Translations under genes and position numbers: made by a program
Shown here: one piece after another, positions 24,979 through 38,928 of the stretch
Layout of the letters: the number at the start of each line of letters is the position of its first letter
Position numbering within the stretch: position 1 is the stretch's first letter
The notes under the pieces: generated by a model
The model's input: the letters and a program-made list of their open reading frames with translations, nothing else
What the model was told of the DNA's origin: nothing
Database searches by the model: none
Assembly: GCA_023622765.1 (NCBI GenBank)
Contig: JAMNYO010000095.1
Span: 1 to 52,011 of the forward strand
DNA from: Bacteroidota bacterium
Lineage (GTDB): Bacteria; Bacteroidota; Bacteroidia; Bacteroidales; Dysgonomonadaceae
Reading direction: 5' to 3'
DNA: 52,011 nucleotides

Positions 24979-26187
24979 TTACAGCGCACCCTCAAGCCGC
25001 ATCTTACGCGTTAGCGCCTCCAGGAAGTAGTAGTCGGTGTAGTTGAGGGGGACATCAATCTCGTTGTCATGCGGGATGCTCCCCACGGAGTGCATCAATA
25101 AGAAATTCCCGTTGGTACCCACGATGGCCGTGTACGCGTCGCCGGCCAACGATGTCATGATCTTGTCTGCCGTCTCCCGGTACTCCGGTCTGTCGTAATC
25201 CACCAGCTCGTATAACGCCGAGGCGGCAACAGCGGCGGCCGACGCATCACGCGGCTCGTTGGGGATGTTGGGCGCGTTGTAGTCCCAGTAGGGAACCAGA
25301 TCGGCCGGAAGGTTTTCGTGGGTGAAGATGTAGCGGTAGATGTTGTCGGCCATATCGAGGTAACGTTGATCCTTCGTGTAACGATAGGCTACCGTGAAGC
25401 CGTATAGACCCCACGCTTGGCCTCTTGACCATGCCGATTCGTGGGCGTACCCCTGCGCGTTTTGCTTGCTCCGCACGCCCCCCACCTCTTTATCGTAGTC
25501 AACCACGTGGTAGCAACTCCAGTCGTCCCGGTAGTGGTTCTCCATGGTTTTGTCGGCGTGCGAAACCGCTATGTTGTGAAAGGTGGAGTCGCCCGAGAGC
25601 TGGGTGGCCTTGAAGAGTAATTCCAAGTTCATCATGTTGTCGATGATTACCGGGCACATCCACCCCCGCTCGGCCTGCCATCCCCGGTCCTCGTCCCAGC
25701 TTTGGATAACTCCAGCCACCGGGCGAAATCGGGTGGAGAGCGACTTGGCCGCCTCGATGATCACCTCCTCGTAAGCCTCGTTGCCAGTCACCCGAAGCGC
25801 GTTACCAAAACTGCAGTCGATCATAAAGCCCACGTCGTGGTGCCACTTCAAGTGTTTGATGGTGTCTAGGTTTTCGGTATACTTAATTCCCACCTCCAAC
25901 CACTTGGAGTCGTTGGTGAGGTCGTACATGTAAAACATTGTGCCGGGGAAGAAGCCGCTCGTCCAGTCTTGCTTACCGATATAATGCACGTGTCCGTTTC
26001 GCGTGGTACGCGCGTTTAATATTTTTCCCGACTCTTCGATTACCTTCACCTGGTATCCTATCTGGGCTTCGGCGGTCTTTATCACCTTTTGGAATAGGTC
26101 GGCTGTCTCCCGCGACTGTTTTTGGCCGTTACCTCCCGAGCAGGCGACCAGTGCGACCGCGAGGGGAAGGATCATGAATATTCTCAT
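24979..26187 (-). CDS. GH88 unsaturated glucuronyl hydrolase (second copy)
   Basis: A 402-residue lipoprotein (VALVACSGG, C16) of the same family as the copy at 12251. The catalytic aspartates are D118 in HHDVGF and D183 in CPVIIDNMMN; WTSGFFPG and SRGQAWGLYGF are conserved. I start it at MRIFMILPL. The frame is open 14 codons further up to an ATG that lies inside the repeat at 26215, and those codons (MRKLSKLISIKQNN) derive from the repeat end and the spacer, not from the enzyme. It lies between the PL8 lyase and sulfatase genes and would process unsaturated chondroitin or hyaluronan disaccharides. Confidence 0.92.
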   Translation of the reverse strand: MRIFMILPLAVALVACSGGNGQKQSRETADLFQKVIKTAEAQIGYQVKVIEESGKILNARTTRNGHVHYIGKQDWTSGFFPGTMFYMYDLTNDSKWLEVGIKYTENLDTIKHLKWHHDVGFMIDCSFGNALRVTGNEAYEEVIIEAAKSLSTRFRPVAGVIQSWDEDRGWQAERGWMCPVIIDNMMNLELLFKATQLSGDSTFHNIAVSHADKTMENHYRDDWSCYHVVDYDKEVGGVRSKQNAQGYAHESAWSRGQAWGLYGFTVAYRYTKDQRYLDMADNIYRYIFTHENLPADLVPYWDYNAPNIPNEPRDASAAAVAASALYELVDYDRPEYRETADKIMTSLAGDAYTAIVGTNGNFLLMHSVGSIPHDNEIDVPLNYTDYYFLEALTRKMRLEGAL

Positions 26188-26214
26188 ATTGTTTTGTTTT
26201 ATTGATATTAACTT

Positions 26215-26308
26215 ACTTAACTTTCGCATGTAACTGTTTTATCGCTTTCAGGCTCGACTGGCGTGAATTTCGCGACCCATCTGCCGTTTGATCGCTAAAA
26301 GAAAAGAA
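26215..26308. repeat. Single arm of the inverted-arm repeat element
   Basis: It runs from CTTAACTTTCGCATGT to about AAAAGAAAAG and matches the right arm of the element at 6827 in reverse orientation (CTCGACTGGCGTGAATTTCG is shared). It lies between the PL8 stop and the second GH88 start, oriented so that its ACATGCGAAAG end points into the GH88 gene. Nothing else is visible in this 175-nt gap. Confidence 0.75.
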
Positions 26309-26362
26309 TTCTGTTTACAGCACTTTTGCTGCCGACCCCTTGGTTCACGGGATCGAACAAGT

Positions 26363-29359
26363 TTAGTTTGCCTGTTTTTCTAGCGTGAACTCCACGGGGA
26401 TACCGTGTTGACATGTGATTGATAGGATCGTGTTGTTTCCCGAAACCTGGAGATCCAGGGCGGTGACCTCGGTAACCGGCCTGTATCGTCCTTTCAAGGT
26501 GAGCCGCTTGGTGGTTGGTTGGCATTCCTGCGCGGTGGTGTAGCTGTACTCGCCCAGGTTGAGGTCCGGGTCGCATACGCTCAGGTGAATCCGGTTGCCT
26601 TTAGGCTGTATCATCACCATCACCTCCTTGTCACAGGCGGTGAGGTAGTCGTCGTTACCCCCTTCCAGCGCATCGAAGATGGCGTACCCCCTCGCGTTGC
26701 TATCGCCATCTTTCACGATATGCGCCACGAGGTCGTGCTTCAACACGCTATACCCCGTCTGCCCCTTTTGCAATGCCCGCTGCTGCGAGCGGGTCGCGTC
26801 CATCACGATCATGTACTCGTACGATTCGTTGTCAGGTGCCGTCCCGTGATTGATGTAGGCGGTGGCGAAGTTCCCCTCGGTGGGTTGCATTCGCTTGTTC
26901 TCTCTCGATTGCTGCGCTTTTTTCTCAATCACGAGTGGTTGCCCGGCCGGAATGTAGTAAAGCTCTCCCGTCAAGCTTTCAATTAGGAGATCTTTGGTCT
27001 CCCCTTTGTCGACCTCTTTCCTGTAAGGGAACGCCGATACTTTCTCCTGGTTGATGACGATAGTCTCGCCCTCCTCCCATAATGCCTGTTGGAAGAGCGT
27101 GGTCTCGGTAGGATACTCCCCGTTATCGTTGCCGATAGCGGAACCCAAGGCAATGATCTTATTGCCGAAGGCGAAGGCCGACTTCCGGGCGTGGAATGAA
27201 GGGGTGAAGCGCTCCCGATCCCGTTCGCCCAGCTTCATAGCGAACATACCGAACTCACCGACATTCAAGCGAGATGCGCCGGCGAACGACTCGGGTTGGC
27301 GCAGCATATCGCTGCCCTGCAGGGGGGATTCCAAAAGCTCCAGTGGCAGGTGGATGGTGGTCGTCCCAGGGTTCCTGTTCCAGTCCCATCCCGTTTCGCG
27401 GTATCGGCTTGCCTCCTCCGTCACGGGGCGCCCGTTGTTCTGGGGCTCAGGCGAGCGGGTTCCGATTATCTGGATGGAGCCGTAGCTCTGGTACCTGCCG
27501 AATCGGTTGTCGCGGGTATAGAGCTCACTACCCCACACGTTTTGGGTAAACCCTTTCAGGCTGACCATTTTATTATTGTAGCGGTAAACCCCTTGCGACG
27601 CGTGGTTGTAAACGTAGAAGCCCGTGGGGGGCTTGTTGGCGGTAATCCCTCCCTCCCGGAAGGAACGTTCCAACCGCTCGTCGATCGTGTATTTCCTTAA
27701 CCCTTCCATTAGTCTTAGGTACTCTCCCGCCAGTTCCTTGTCCGGTTGGTAAGGTGCCATGGCCGCGTAGGCAAAGGCCAGCACACCCTCCTTGTTGATG
27801 GCCCCATCAAAGGGGTGTCTCCCCGAATTACCGATTCCCCAATCCCTCGTGTTGGATTGGCGGGCGATGGTGAGCAGGGCGTGCTTAAACACCTCGAATG
27901 CCTCTTGGGTGAACGTGAATTGGGTGTTGTTGACGTGGTTAAGGTAAGTACCCAAGCTGGCGAAACCGGGTACGGAGTAAGCGGGGTAATGCCCCCCGTG
28001 GTGGAAAGCGGTGCCGTCAATCTTGATACCCCCGATGGTACCCGGGGAGTACTGTAGGGAACCGTTTACCCAGCGAGCTAGAGATTTCAGATTCCTAAAT
28101 CGCTCGTTCTCATCATCGGGCCAAAGCGCACAGGTCAACCGGGGGATCAGCAGGGTGTTCCAGGAGTCGGTAATCTCATCCCTTACGCGGTTATATGGTG
28201 CACGTGTCTCCTGCAGTCCGCTCCAGTAGGTCACGGCTTTGCGCGTCTCCTCCCAAATACCTGCCTCCCTCAACACATCCTCCATCCACCAGATTGCCCC
28301 GTAGAGGTCGCCAATCTCGTAGCCGTAGTGGTGGTTGGTACCCATCCCACTTTCGAAGGCGAGCCCCTGGTTGAGCATGTAGCGGACGGTTTTCACGAAC
28401 TCCTTCTTGGCACTTTCGTTCCCATCCGCGTACCAGCTCCGCGATAACAGGTCGAGTAGCTTATTGAGCTGCCCGTAACTGACATCGCCGGGGAGCAGGT
28501 TATCTTTCTGCATCAGGGGGGCCCCGCGTTTGGCATCATCCGAGATGGCGAAAAGCGTGGTAAGTCGTTGCAGCTCCTCCACCTCTTTGGCAGATAACCC
28601 CCGTTTCTTTAACGATCCCTTCACGTTTTCGTAGACGAGGTTCAGTTGTCCCAGTTCTATGGGCGAAAGGCGAGCCGGCACGGGGATGCCGTGCGGTTGC
28701 TGCTCCCACTGGTAAAGTAACCCCCAGTGCCAAAGGGCCCGTGTTAGGTGGCGGTTGTTATCGGGTATCTGCGCATCGGGCGTGGTGCGATGCTCCAGCT
28801 GGTTGGAAAATTCCAAGCGGTCTAGCCATACCTTTCCCAAGGGAACGCCTTCGGGTGATTCCACCTCCATGGTAATCACGTCATGCTGGGTCGTTTTCCC
28901 CCCTTGAGGAGTCCACATGTCACTGTACGCGATCCATGCGGCCCGCCACCCCGTGAAGTTCATGTTGAAGTTGAACGTGTAGCAGGCGTTGCCCTCCTCA
29001 TCCTTGAAGGTGAATACCAAAGGGCTGCCCAAGGGTTCCTCGCTATGTATCCAGAGCTTTAGGCCTCCCCTTCGGTTAAACGACTCAGCTACTTTGCGAA
29101 TACCGGGGTCGGTGAACCGTAGCGATGACTTCTCGGCACTCCAATTCCACAAGAGCGACAGCTCACCATCTTTAAAGTACTCGCGGCTCAGCTGTAATTC
29201 ACCTGTACTGCCTACCACGGTCACCGTGGTAGGCAGTGTAGCACCCTCGAAGCTCTGGGCGGGCAGCATCCACGCCCCGCTCAATAGCATCCAAGCGAGC
29301 AGGAGACGGGATATATAGGTGCAACCCGCGGGCATCTTCGTGCCGACACCTTGTCTCAT
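26363..29359 (-). CDS. Chondroitin ABC-type lyase (PL8)
   Basis: About 998 residues, close to Proteus chondroitinase ABC I (1021). A signal peptide (LLLAWMLLSGAWMLPAQ) is followed by an N-terminal jelly-roll domain, the alpha-toroid catalytic domain and C-terminal beta domains. The catalytic pair His and Tyr, seven residues apart in Proteus (H501, Y508), appears as H454 and Y461 in FHHGGHYPAYSVPG. The arginine of GRHPF and the glutamate in NVWGSELYTRDNRFG are also kept, and GWDWNR and TTIHLPL match the family. It cleaves chondroitin/dermatan sulfate and often hyaluronan. I use the ATG nine bases inside a GTG that overlaps the preceding stop; an ATG eight codons further in is also possible. 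Confidence 0.93.
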   Translation of the reverse strand: MRQGVGTKMPAGCTYISRLLLAWMLLSGAWMLPAQSFEGATLPTTVTVVGSTGELQLSREYFKDGELSLLWNWSAEKSSLRFTDPGIRKVAESFNRRGGLKLWIHSEEPLGSPLVFTFKDEEGNACYTFNFNMNFTGWRAAWIAYSDMWTPQGGKTTQHDVITMEVESPEGVPLGKVWLDRLEFSNQLEHRTTPDAQIPDNNRHLTRALWHWGLLYQWEQQPHGIPVPARLSPIELGQLNLVYENVKGSLKKRGLSAKEVEELQRLTTLFAISDDAKRGAPLMQKDNLLPGDVSYGQLNKLLDLLSRSWYADGNESAKKEFVKTVRYMLNQGLAFESGMGTNHHYGYEIGDLYGAIWWMEDVLREAGIWEETRKAVTYWSGLQETRAPYNRVRDEITDSWNTLLIPRLTCALWPDDENERFRNLKSLARWVNGSLQYSPGTIGGIKIDGTAFHHGGHYPAYSVPGFASLGTYLNHVNNTQFTFTQEAFEVFKHALLTIARQSNTRDWGIGNSGRHPFDGAINKEGVLAFAYAAMAPYQPDKELAGEYLRLMEGLRKYTIDERLERSFREGGITANKPPTGFYVYNHASQGVYRYNNKMVSLKGFTQNVWGSELYTRDNRFGRYQSYGSIQIIGTRSPEPQNNGRPVTEEASRYRETGWDWNRNPGTTTIHLPLELLESPLQGSDMLRQPESFAGASRLNVGEFGMFAMKLGERDRERFTPSFHARKSAFAFGNKIIALGSAIGNDNGEYPTETTLFQQALWEEGETIVINQEKVSAFPYRKEVDKGETKDLLIESLTGELYYIPAGQPLVIEKKAQQSRENKRMQPTEGNFATAYINHGTAPDNESYEYMIVMDATRSQQRALQKGQTGYSVLKHDLVAHIVKDGDSNARGYAIFDALEGGNDDYLTACDKEVMVMIQPKGNRIHLSVCDPDLNLGEYSYTTAQECQPTTKRLTLKGRYRPVTEVTALDLQVSGNNTILSITCQHGIPVEFTLEKQAN

Positions 29360-29364
29360 CGTGC

Positions 29365-29724
29365 TCACTTAATGGTGAGGGTGAGTGTTACCGTCTTCTC
29401 TTTGCTCCCTTGGTAATTGGTGTTCCCCCCCACGAAAACCACGTTGTACGTACCCGGGTTACTGTAACTGTAGGTGTAGGTGAAGAGCTCGTTTCGCATG
29501 GACTTGATGCTTGTCCCGTACGAATCAGGGTAAGTCTTACCCTCCTCCCCCGAGTAGAAGGCAACCCAGTCGGGGGCGTTGACGAAATTAAAGACGATCT
29601 GCTCATTGGTCGCGTAAGAGGTTTTCTCGGTGGTCACCGAGAAGTCCACCTCCTTCAGGACGTCATCGCAGGAAGCAATGAAGAAGAGGGGAATCAAGAA
29701 TAGGATTGTATACAGACGTTTCAT
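29365..29724 (-). CDS. Small surface lipoprotein (DUF5017-like fragment or glycan-binding accessory)
   Basis: A 119-residue lipoprotein (lipobox FIASC, C19). The mature part is a single beta-sandwich-like domain with DFSVTTEKTSYATNEQIVF, FYSGEEGKTYPD and an ending typical of PKD/Ig-like folds (YSYSNPGTYNVVFVGGN). The FYSGE segment resembles the start of DUF5017 proteins found after SusD in Bacteroidetes loci, but it is much shorter. Position directly between susD and the lyase is where surface glycan-binding proteins usually lie. It may be a minimal binding protein or a truncated one; I see no frameshift remnant next to it. Its stop overlaps the region of the lyase start, implying translational coupling. 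Confidence 0.7.
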   Translation of the reverse strand: MKRLYTILFLIPLFFIASCDDVLKEVDFSVTTEKTSYATNEQIVFNFVNAPDWVAFYSGEEGKTYPDSYGTSIKSMRNELFTYTYSYSNPGTYNVVFVGGNTNYQGSKEKTVTLTLTIK

Positions 29725-29755
29725 ACGATTTTTGTTTATTGATGAATAAAAAGTA

Positions 29756-31327
29756 TTACCATAGCGGGTTCTGCGTTAGCTCGGTGTTGATGGAGAGCTC
29801 CCTCACGGGTATGGGAAGGAACTCGTGCTTCTTCTGTGTCCGTTCGGCGAAAGCGCGGGCCGTGGAGTAGTTGCTACCGGTCGGCCACCTCTTGTCGTAC
29901 GTGGCTTCACCTAAAGCCGCGATGGCATCGGTGTAAATACCCCACCGCACGAGGTCATATTTGCGGAGCGACTCGAAGCAAAGCTCACGGCCTCTCTCGT
30001 TGCGGAGTTCTTGCTGGAACTCGGAATACGATAACCCGGAAAGGGGTTCGATACCGGCTCGTTCACGGACGATGTTGATCGCTTGGTAAGCCAGGGCGGT
30101 AGGGCCTTGATTGGCTTCGTTTTCCGCCTCGGCAAGCATCAACAGCACGTCGGCGTAACGAATAAGCGGGTAGTTTATCTGGGTGTAGTTCTTGTGCTTG
30201 GGGGTAATGGTCTCCCACTCCCTGCGGAATTTACCGCAAGCGCGTTGCACGATCTGGTTGGCTCTCCAGTCAACGTACTTGTCATTCGCATCTATCGAGT
30301 AGGGTGCCATCGAGAGGTCCCTGCGCTTATCGGCGTTGTCATACAGGTCCCACAGGATCAGCGAGCCGCAATAGAACCAGTAGCTGTAGCCCAGACCCTC
30401 GGGTGAACCGTTCCGTTGCACGTTACCAATCACGTTACCGATGCGGCTTTCCGTGTAGTTTCCATCCAACTCGCGTGCGCCGATGAACTCAACTTCCCAC
30501 ATTGACTCGTTATACTCCGTGTCGTAGCGGTCGCTTGCCATACATTTCCACATCTCGTACACATCGGGGTTCAACCTGTGCTTGTTGGAATCTTTCACCG
30601 ACTTGGCATAGCGTGCTGCCATCTCGTAGTAGGGTTTGCCGCCGTTGGTGGGGTATCCTGCCCGGGTGAGTGCCACCCTTGCCAACACGCCCTCTACCAC
30701 GGTCTTTTTCACGTACGATGGCCGTTTGTCGTACTCCTTGTTGTCTACCATGGGTAAGCACTCTTCCATCTCCTCGATGACCCAGTCCAGCGCTTCGGCC
30801 ATCGGGGTGGCAGGTAGCGTGGATTTCGAGACATCTTTAAAGGACTCCTTCCGAATGGGTACGTCTTTCCATGCTTGCACCAGCAGGAAGTGGTAGTAGG
30901 CCCTTAGGAACTTGGCCTCCCCTTTGATACGCGTTTTCACCGATTCATCGATATTAGCGCCATCTATCCTTTCAATCAGGATATTCGCGCTCTCGATACC
31001 TTTGTAAATCGCGTTCCACGCGTAGTAAATATCGGTGTTGCTCGTGTTGTGGCCGTTTCCGTAAACGTCTGCCGAGGTGTTCGCTGCTGGTCGCGCGTAG
31101 AAGCTTAAATCGTCCACGTTAGAGATCATGCAGGAGTACCTGTTGCCATACATGTTCTCCATAGCCAGCGCGGAGTAGACCCCAGCCAGCGCCATTTTCG
31201 CGTCATTTTCGTTTTGATAAAACTCCTCGGGCGATACGAAGTCATACGCGCGTACATGTAGAAAGTCGCTGCACGATCCCAAGGTGATCGCCACCACTAA
31301 TGTCAATAGTGTTATTATTTTTTTCAT
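29756..31327 (-). CDS. SusD-like starch-binding outer-membrane lipoprotein
   Basis: A 523-residue lipoprotein (ITLGSCSDF, C19) that caps the SusC channel and binds glycan on the cell surface. Typical elements are the DFLHVRAYDFVSPEEFYQNENDA start, TPR-like helices (AKFLRAYYHFLLVQAW) and the C-terminal RAB/SusD region with RERGRELCFE-like sequence (ELRNERGRELCFESLRKYD) and EFLPIPVRELSINTELTQN. It is 14 nt downstream of susC. The bound glycan is probably chondroitin- or hyaluronan-like, judging by the PL8, GH88 and sulfatase genes that follow. Confidence 0.95.
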   Translation of the reverse strand: MKKIITLLTLVVAITLGSCSDFLHVRAYDFVSPEEFYQNENDAKMALAGVYSALAMENMYGNRYSCMISNVDDLSFYARPAANTSADVYGNGHNTSNTDIYYAWNAIYKGIESANILIERIDGANIDESVKTRIKGEAKFLRAYYHFLLVQAWKDVPIRKESFKDVSKSTLPATPMAEALDWVIEEMEECLPMVDNKEYDKRPSYVKKTVVEGVLARVALTRAGYPTNGGKPYYEMAARYAKSVKDSNKHRLNPDVYEMWKCMASDRYDTEYNESMWEVEFIGARELDGNYTESRIGNVIGNVQRNGSPEGLGYSYWFYCGSLILWDLYDNADKRRDLSMAPYSIDANDKYVDWRANQIVQRACGKFRREWETITPKHKNYTQINYPLIRYADVLLMLAEAENEANQGPTALAYQAINIVRERAGIEPLSGLSYSEFQQELRNERGRELCFESLRKYDLVRWGIYTDAIAALGEATYDKRWPTGSNYSTARAFAERTQKKHEFLPIPVRELSINTELTQNPLW

Positions 31328-31341
31328 CTTCGCGTTGTTTT

Positions 31342-34300
31342 TTAAAATGTTAGGGTAAGAGAAGCCGAATAGTTCCTGGAACGGGGATAAGGTGACCAGT
31401 CGAAACCGGGTGTCAACACGGTATCGCGGGTGGACACCTCAGGGTCGTTCCCCGAGTAGGAAGTGAACGTGAGCAGGTTTTCCGCCGAAAGGGAGAGCCT
31501 AGCCGATGCGATATGAAATCGCTGCAGTAACGCCGGTTGGAAGTTGTAGCCCACGGACACCGACTTCAAGCGTATGAATGAGCCGTCCTCGATGTAGAGG
31601 CTGCTGTACTCTTGCGAGCCAACCGCTTTCGAGCGAGGCATGTTGCTGGTGGGGTTCTCTTCTGTCCACCGGTTCATGTAGCTGGCAAACATATTGGTGT
31701 GCCTTTTCCCTTGCGGGTTCTCGAAGACCATCCGGTTCGCGTTCAGGATATCGTTCCCCATGCTGAATTGGAAGAAAATGCTTAAATCGAAGTTCTTGTA
31801 CACGAAGCTGTTGTTCAAACCGCCTATCGCGATGGGATGTCCCTGTCCGATGACGGTCTTGTCGTCGTCGTTAATCACCCCGTCGTTGTTGATGTCGCGG
31901 TAGCGGGGGTCGCCGGGTCTCGATTCACTCGAGTAGACTACCACTCCTGGCTTTGGCGTGTAGACCTGAACACCCTTATCGTTAACGGTGATATCAAAAT
32001 CCTCCTTCTTATAGGTCCCTTCGTACAGGAAGCCGTACATCTGGCCGGCAGGGCTCCCGATGGGGCTGATGTAGGCCGGCATGGTCCGGTATTTATTGTC
32101 CCAGTAGATTGAACGTGTCATCGCGATTTGGTCATCGTTCAGCTTGGTAATTTCGTTTTTGTTGAGCGAGACGTTGAACGAAGAGGACCACTGAAAGTCG
32201 TTCGTCTGTATGTTGTTGGTTTGTATAGAAAACTCGAGTCCCCGGTTTTGCAGCTCACCAATGTTCATCATTGCTGACGCGTAGCCCGATGAGGGTGCTA
32301 AGTCAGCTTGTAGTAATAGGTCGCGGGTGTTCTTTACATAGTAGTCCAGCACGATGTTCATCCGGTCATGCCAGAAGGAGAGATCGACCCCCACGTTATA
32401 CTGAACGGTGGTCTCCCACTTCAAGTTCTCGTTCTGCATGCTGGTGGGTAGGTAGGAGATCTGCTTGTTGCTGTCGAACGGGTAATGGTAAGTATCACCA
32501 GTACCCAGCATTCCCCTATAGTCATAGTTGCCAACGCGGTTATTCCCGGTCTCCCCGTAGCTAAGGCGAAGGCGCCCGTTGGTGAGCAGGTCGCTATCCT
32601 TCAAGAAGTCTTCGCGATTAAAAGCCCATGCCAGGGAGGCCGATGGGAAGTAGCCCCAGCGGTTTTTCTTGGAGAACTTCGACGAGCCGTCTGCCCTGAA
32701 CGAGGCGGTTACGTAATACTTGTATTTGTAGTTGTAGTTTACCCGAGCGAGGTACGAGGAGAGCGTGTTCCCCCCCTTCGATGAATCCACGGTTGGGGTA
32801 GCGCTGCTTCGCCCGAAGCCGGCCATCTCGAATATCTCGTTGGTAATGAACGTGCTGGTCATATCGTGCGAGTAGAAGTTCTCCTTTTGGAAGGTGACCC
32901 CACCCAACAGGTTCACGCTGTGCCCCTTGTTTTTGAATTGGTAGGTGAGCGTGTTCTCGTTCAATAACCGGTCGGTATTGTTCTGGCGGTAGTACGCGTT
33001 GATACCCCTATAGGAGGCGTTTTTATCGTGGTAAAAACCGGTTTTCGTTTTGGAGTTATTGAACTGCTCCACCGTGTAGTTGACCAGTTGGTACCCTCCC
33101 GTGGCCCTAAACTTCAAGTTCTTGATGATCTCGTACTCGGCCATCCCGTTGATGCTCAAGTTGTCGGTCGTGGTTTTGCGGTACTCGTTGTAGGCCGATA
33201 AGACCGGGTTAAACCGGTAATCTTCGGTCATCTCCACCGCGTCGTCGTAAAGCTCCACCATTAGGTCTTTCCCCGTGGGGGATACGGGCCGGTAGCCCCA
33301 CACGCTGTACATGAGCGCGTGGCTCACCGAAATGGCGCCTCCCGTGGGGTCCGCACCGTTCCTTTCGGTACGGGTGGCGTTGGTGATAAGGCGCAAGCGC
33401 AGCTTATCGTTCATCAGCTTTTGGTCCAAGCTAATCCTCCCTTGGTAACGGTCTAGGCTCGAGTTAACGATGATACCCTGCTGGTTAAAGTAGGAACCGG
33501 AAGCAGAGTATTGCAAGTCGCCCTGCAAGCCCGACAGGGAGAGGTAGTGGTTGTTGGTGATTGCCGTGCGGTAGATGGCGTCTTGCCAATCGTACTCGGG
33601 TTCGGTGCGGTAAGTCTCCAGGGTACGCCCGTCACGCAAGTAGTTTTCCGCGAACACCTCATCGTCTGCCATGATCTCTTTTTGCAGCTCCACAAACTGG
33701 TAACCAGTCAGCAGGTCCTGTTTTTTAGCCATGCTACTAATCGTTACGTTGCCGTTGTACTCGATCTGAGGACGGCCCGCGGTACCTTTTTTGGTGGAGA
33801 TGATCACTACCCCGTTGGCCCCGCGGGAGCCGTAAATCGCGGTAGCGGAAGCGTCCTTGAGCACGTCGATCGACTCGATGTCGTTGGGGTTAAGTGCCCC
33901 TAAGTTGCTTGATTCCAGGGGGAAACCGTCCACCACGTAGAGCGGTTCCGTGCTTTGCGTTAACGAGCCGGCACCCCGGATAGTGATGCTGAAGTTGTCG
34001 CCCAGCCCGCCGTCTTTCGAAGAAACTTGAACGCCAGCGATGCGTCCTCCTAACGACTGGGTGATGTTGCTTACCGGCACCTTCACGATCTCCGACAAAT
34101 CGGCTGATGAGATGGAGCCGGTCAAATCCCTTCGCCTCACGTCGCCGTAACCCACGGCCACCACTTCGAGCTCCTGAATCTGAACGGCAGCATCACTCAT
34201 GACGATGTCGATACGCGTCTGGTTACCCACGGTGATCTCTTGCGTTTCAAACCCTATGTAGGAGACTACCAGTACTTCGCTGGGGCTCACGCTAAGGGTG

Positions 34301-34482
34301 TACTCACCGTCGAAATTTGTCACGGCACCTCTCGTTGTGCCTTTCACCAGGATGTTAACCCCGGGGAGCGTTTCGCCACGATCATCCGTAACCACCCCAC
34401 TCACGTTTACTTGCGCCAGCAGGGTAACCGGTGCCAGAAGAAGCAGCAAAACAATAATTGCCTTAAAATTGATAATTTTCAT
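31342..34482 (-). CDS. SusC-like TonB-dependent outer-membrane transporter
   Basis: A 1046-residue protein with signal peptide (VTLLAQ). It then has a carboxypeptidase-regulatory-like domain (VNVSGVVTDDRGETLPGVN), a TonB-box region, a plug (DLTGSISSADLSEI, SITIRGAGSLTQSTEPLYVVDGFP, IYGSRGANGVVIISTKKG) and a ~22-strand barrel ending SLTLTF with the C-terminal phenylalanine. It imports GAG oligosaccharides together with SusD. The lack of an N-terminal anti-sigma-interacting domain fits regulation by the HTCS encoded upstream. The 34483-34643 gap has a TAGGA-N6-TCCTA inverted repeat (about 34536-34551) but no consensus promoter that I can defend. Confidence 0.96.
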   Translation of the reverse strand: MKIINFKAIIVLLLLLAPVTLLAQVNVSGVVTDDRGETLPGVNILVKGTTRGAVTNFDGEYTLSVSPSEVLVVSYIGFETQEITVGNQTRIDIVMSDAAVQIQELEVVAVGYGDVRRRDLTGSISSADLSEIVKVPVSNITQSLGGRIAGVQVSSKDGGLGDNFSITIRGAGSLTQSTEPLYVVDGFPLESSNLGALNPNDIESIDVLKDASATAIYGSRGANGVVIISTKKGTAGRPQIEYNGNVTISSMAKKQDLLTGYQFVELQKEIMADDEVFAENYLRDGRTLETYRTEPEYDWQDAIYRTAITNNHYLSLSGLQGDLQYSASGSYFNQQGIIVNSSLDRYQGRISLDQKLMNDKLRLRLITNATRTERNGADPTGGAISVSHALMYSVWGYRPVSPTGKDLMVELYDDAVEMTEDYRFNPVLSAYNEYRKTTTDNLSINGMAEYEIIKNLKFRATGGYQLVNYTVEQFNNSKTKTGFYHDKNASYRGINAYYRQNNTDRLLNENTLTYQFKNKGHSVNLLGGVTFQKENFYSHDMTSTFITNEIFEMAGFGRSSATPTVDSSKGGNTLSSYLARVNYNYKYKYYVTASFRADGSSKFSKKNRWGYFPSASLAWAFNREDFLKDSDLLTNGRLRLSYGETGNNRVGNYDYRGMLGTGDTYHYPFDSNKQISYLPTSMQNENLKWETTVQYNVGVDLSFWHDRMNIVLDYYVKNTRDLLLQADLAPSSGYASAMMNIGELQNRGLEFSIQTNNIQTNDFQWSSSFNVSLNKNEITKLNDDQIAMTRSIYWDNKYRTMPAYISPIGSPAGQMYGFLYEGTYKKEDFDITVNDKGVQVYTPKPGVVVYSSESRPGDPRYRDINNDGVINDDDKTVIGQGHPIAIGGLNNSFVYKNFDLSIFFQFSMGNDILNANRMVFENPQGKRHTNMFASYMNRWTEENPTSNMPRSKAVGSQEYSSLYIEDGSFIRLKSVSVGYNFQPALLQRFHIASARLSLSAENLLTFTSYSGNDPEVSTRDTVLTPGFDWSPYPRSRNYSASLTLTF

Positions 34483-34643
34483 TTAGATCTGTTTTAGAAA
34501 AAGAGATTATAAGTTTCATTCCTCGCTCGCGAAAATAGGAAAACAGTCCTACAATAAGGGCTAAAATAGTTCAAAAAAAGTTCCGTTTCGTACGGCTTGT
34601 AAACTTTAACGTTTTCGCGCAAACAGGATTAGAGGTCTGTTGT

Positions 34644-38798
<4,155 letters not shown>

Positions 38799-38829
38799 TT
38801 TCAACTTTGCAAACCTCACGAATATAAGG

Positions 38830-38837
38830 CAAACCTA
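38830..38837 (-). promoter_or_regulatory. Candidate -7 element for the HTCS gene
   Basis: The minus strand reads TAGGTTTG, matching TAnnTTTG. A TTC about 20 nt upstream could serve as a weak -33. Transcription would start near 38823, favouring the ATG at 38798 over the upstream GTG. Confidence 0.45.
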
Positions 38838-38928
38838 CATAAAAAAAATCGAATAGAGAAGCGCATTGTCGCTAAAACCTTTTTTCATGACATTCTGTTT
38901 TCGCGTTAAACGGCTTTTCATTTTCCAT

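Noticed and set aside
26188-26229. Upstream ATG of the second GH88 as the true start
   Set aside because: It also comes from the repeat terminus, and it would place 14 polar residues before a complete lipoprotein signal.
29365-29724. Frameshifted remnant of a larger surface glycan-binding protein
   Set aside because: The reading frame is complete from signal peptide to stop, and no continuation is visible in other frames before the lyase gene.
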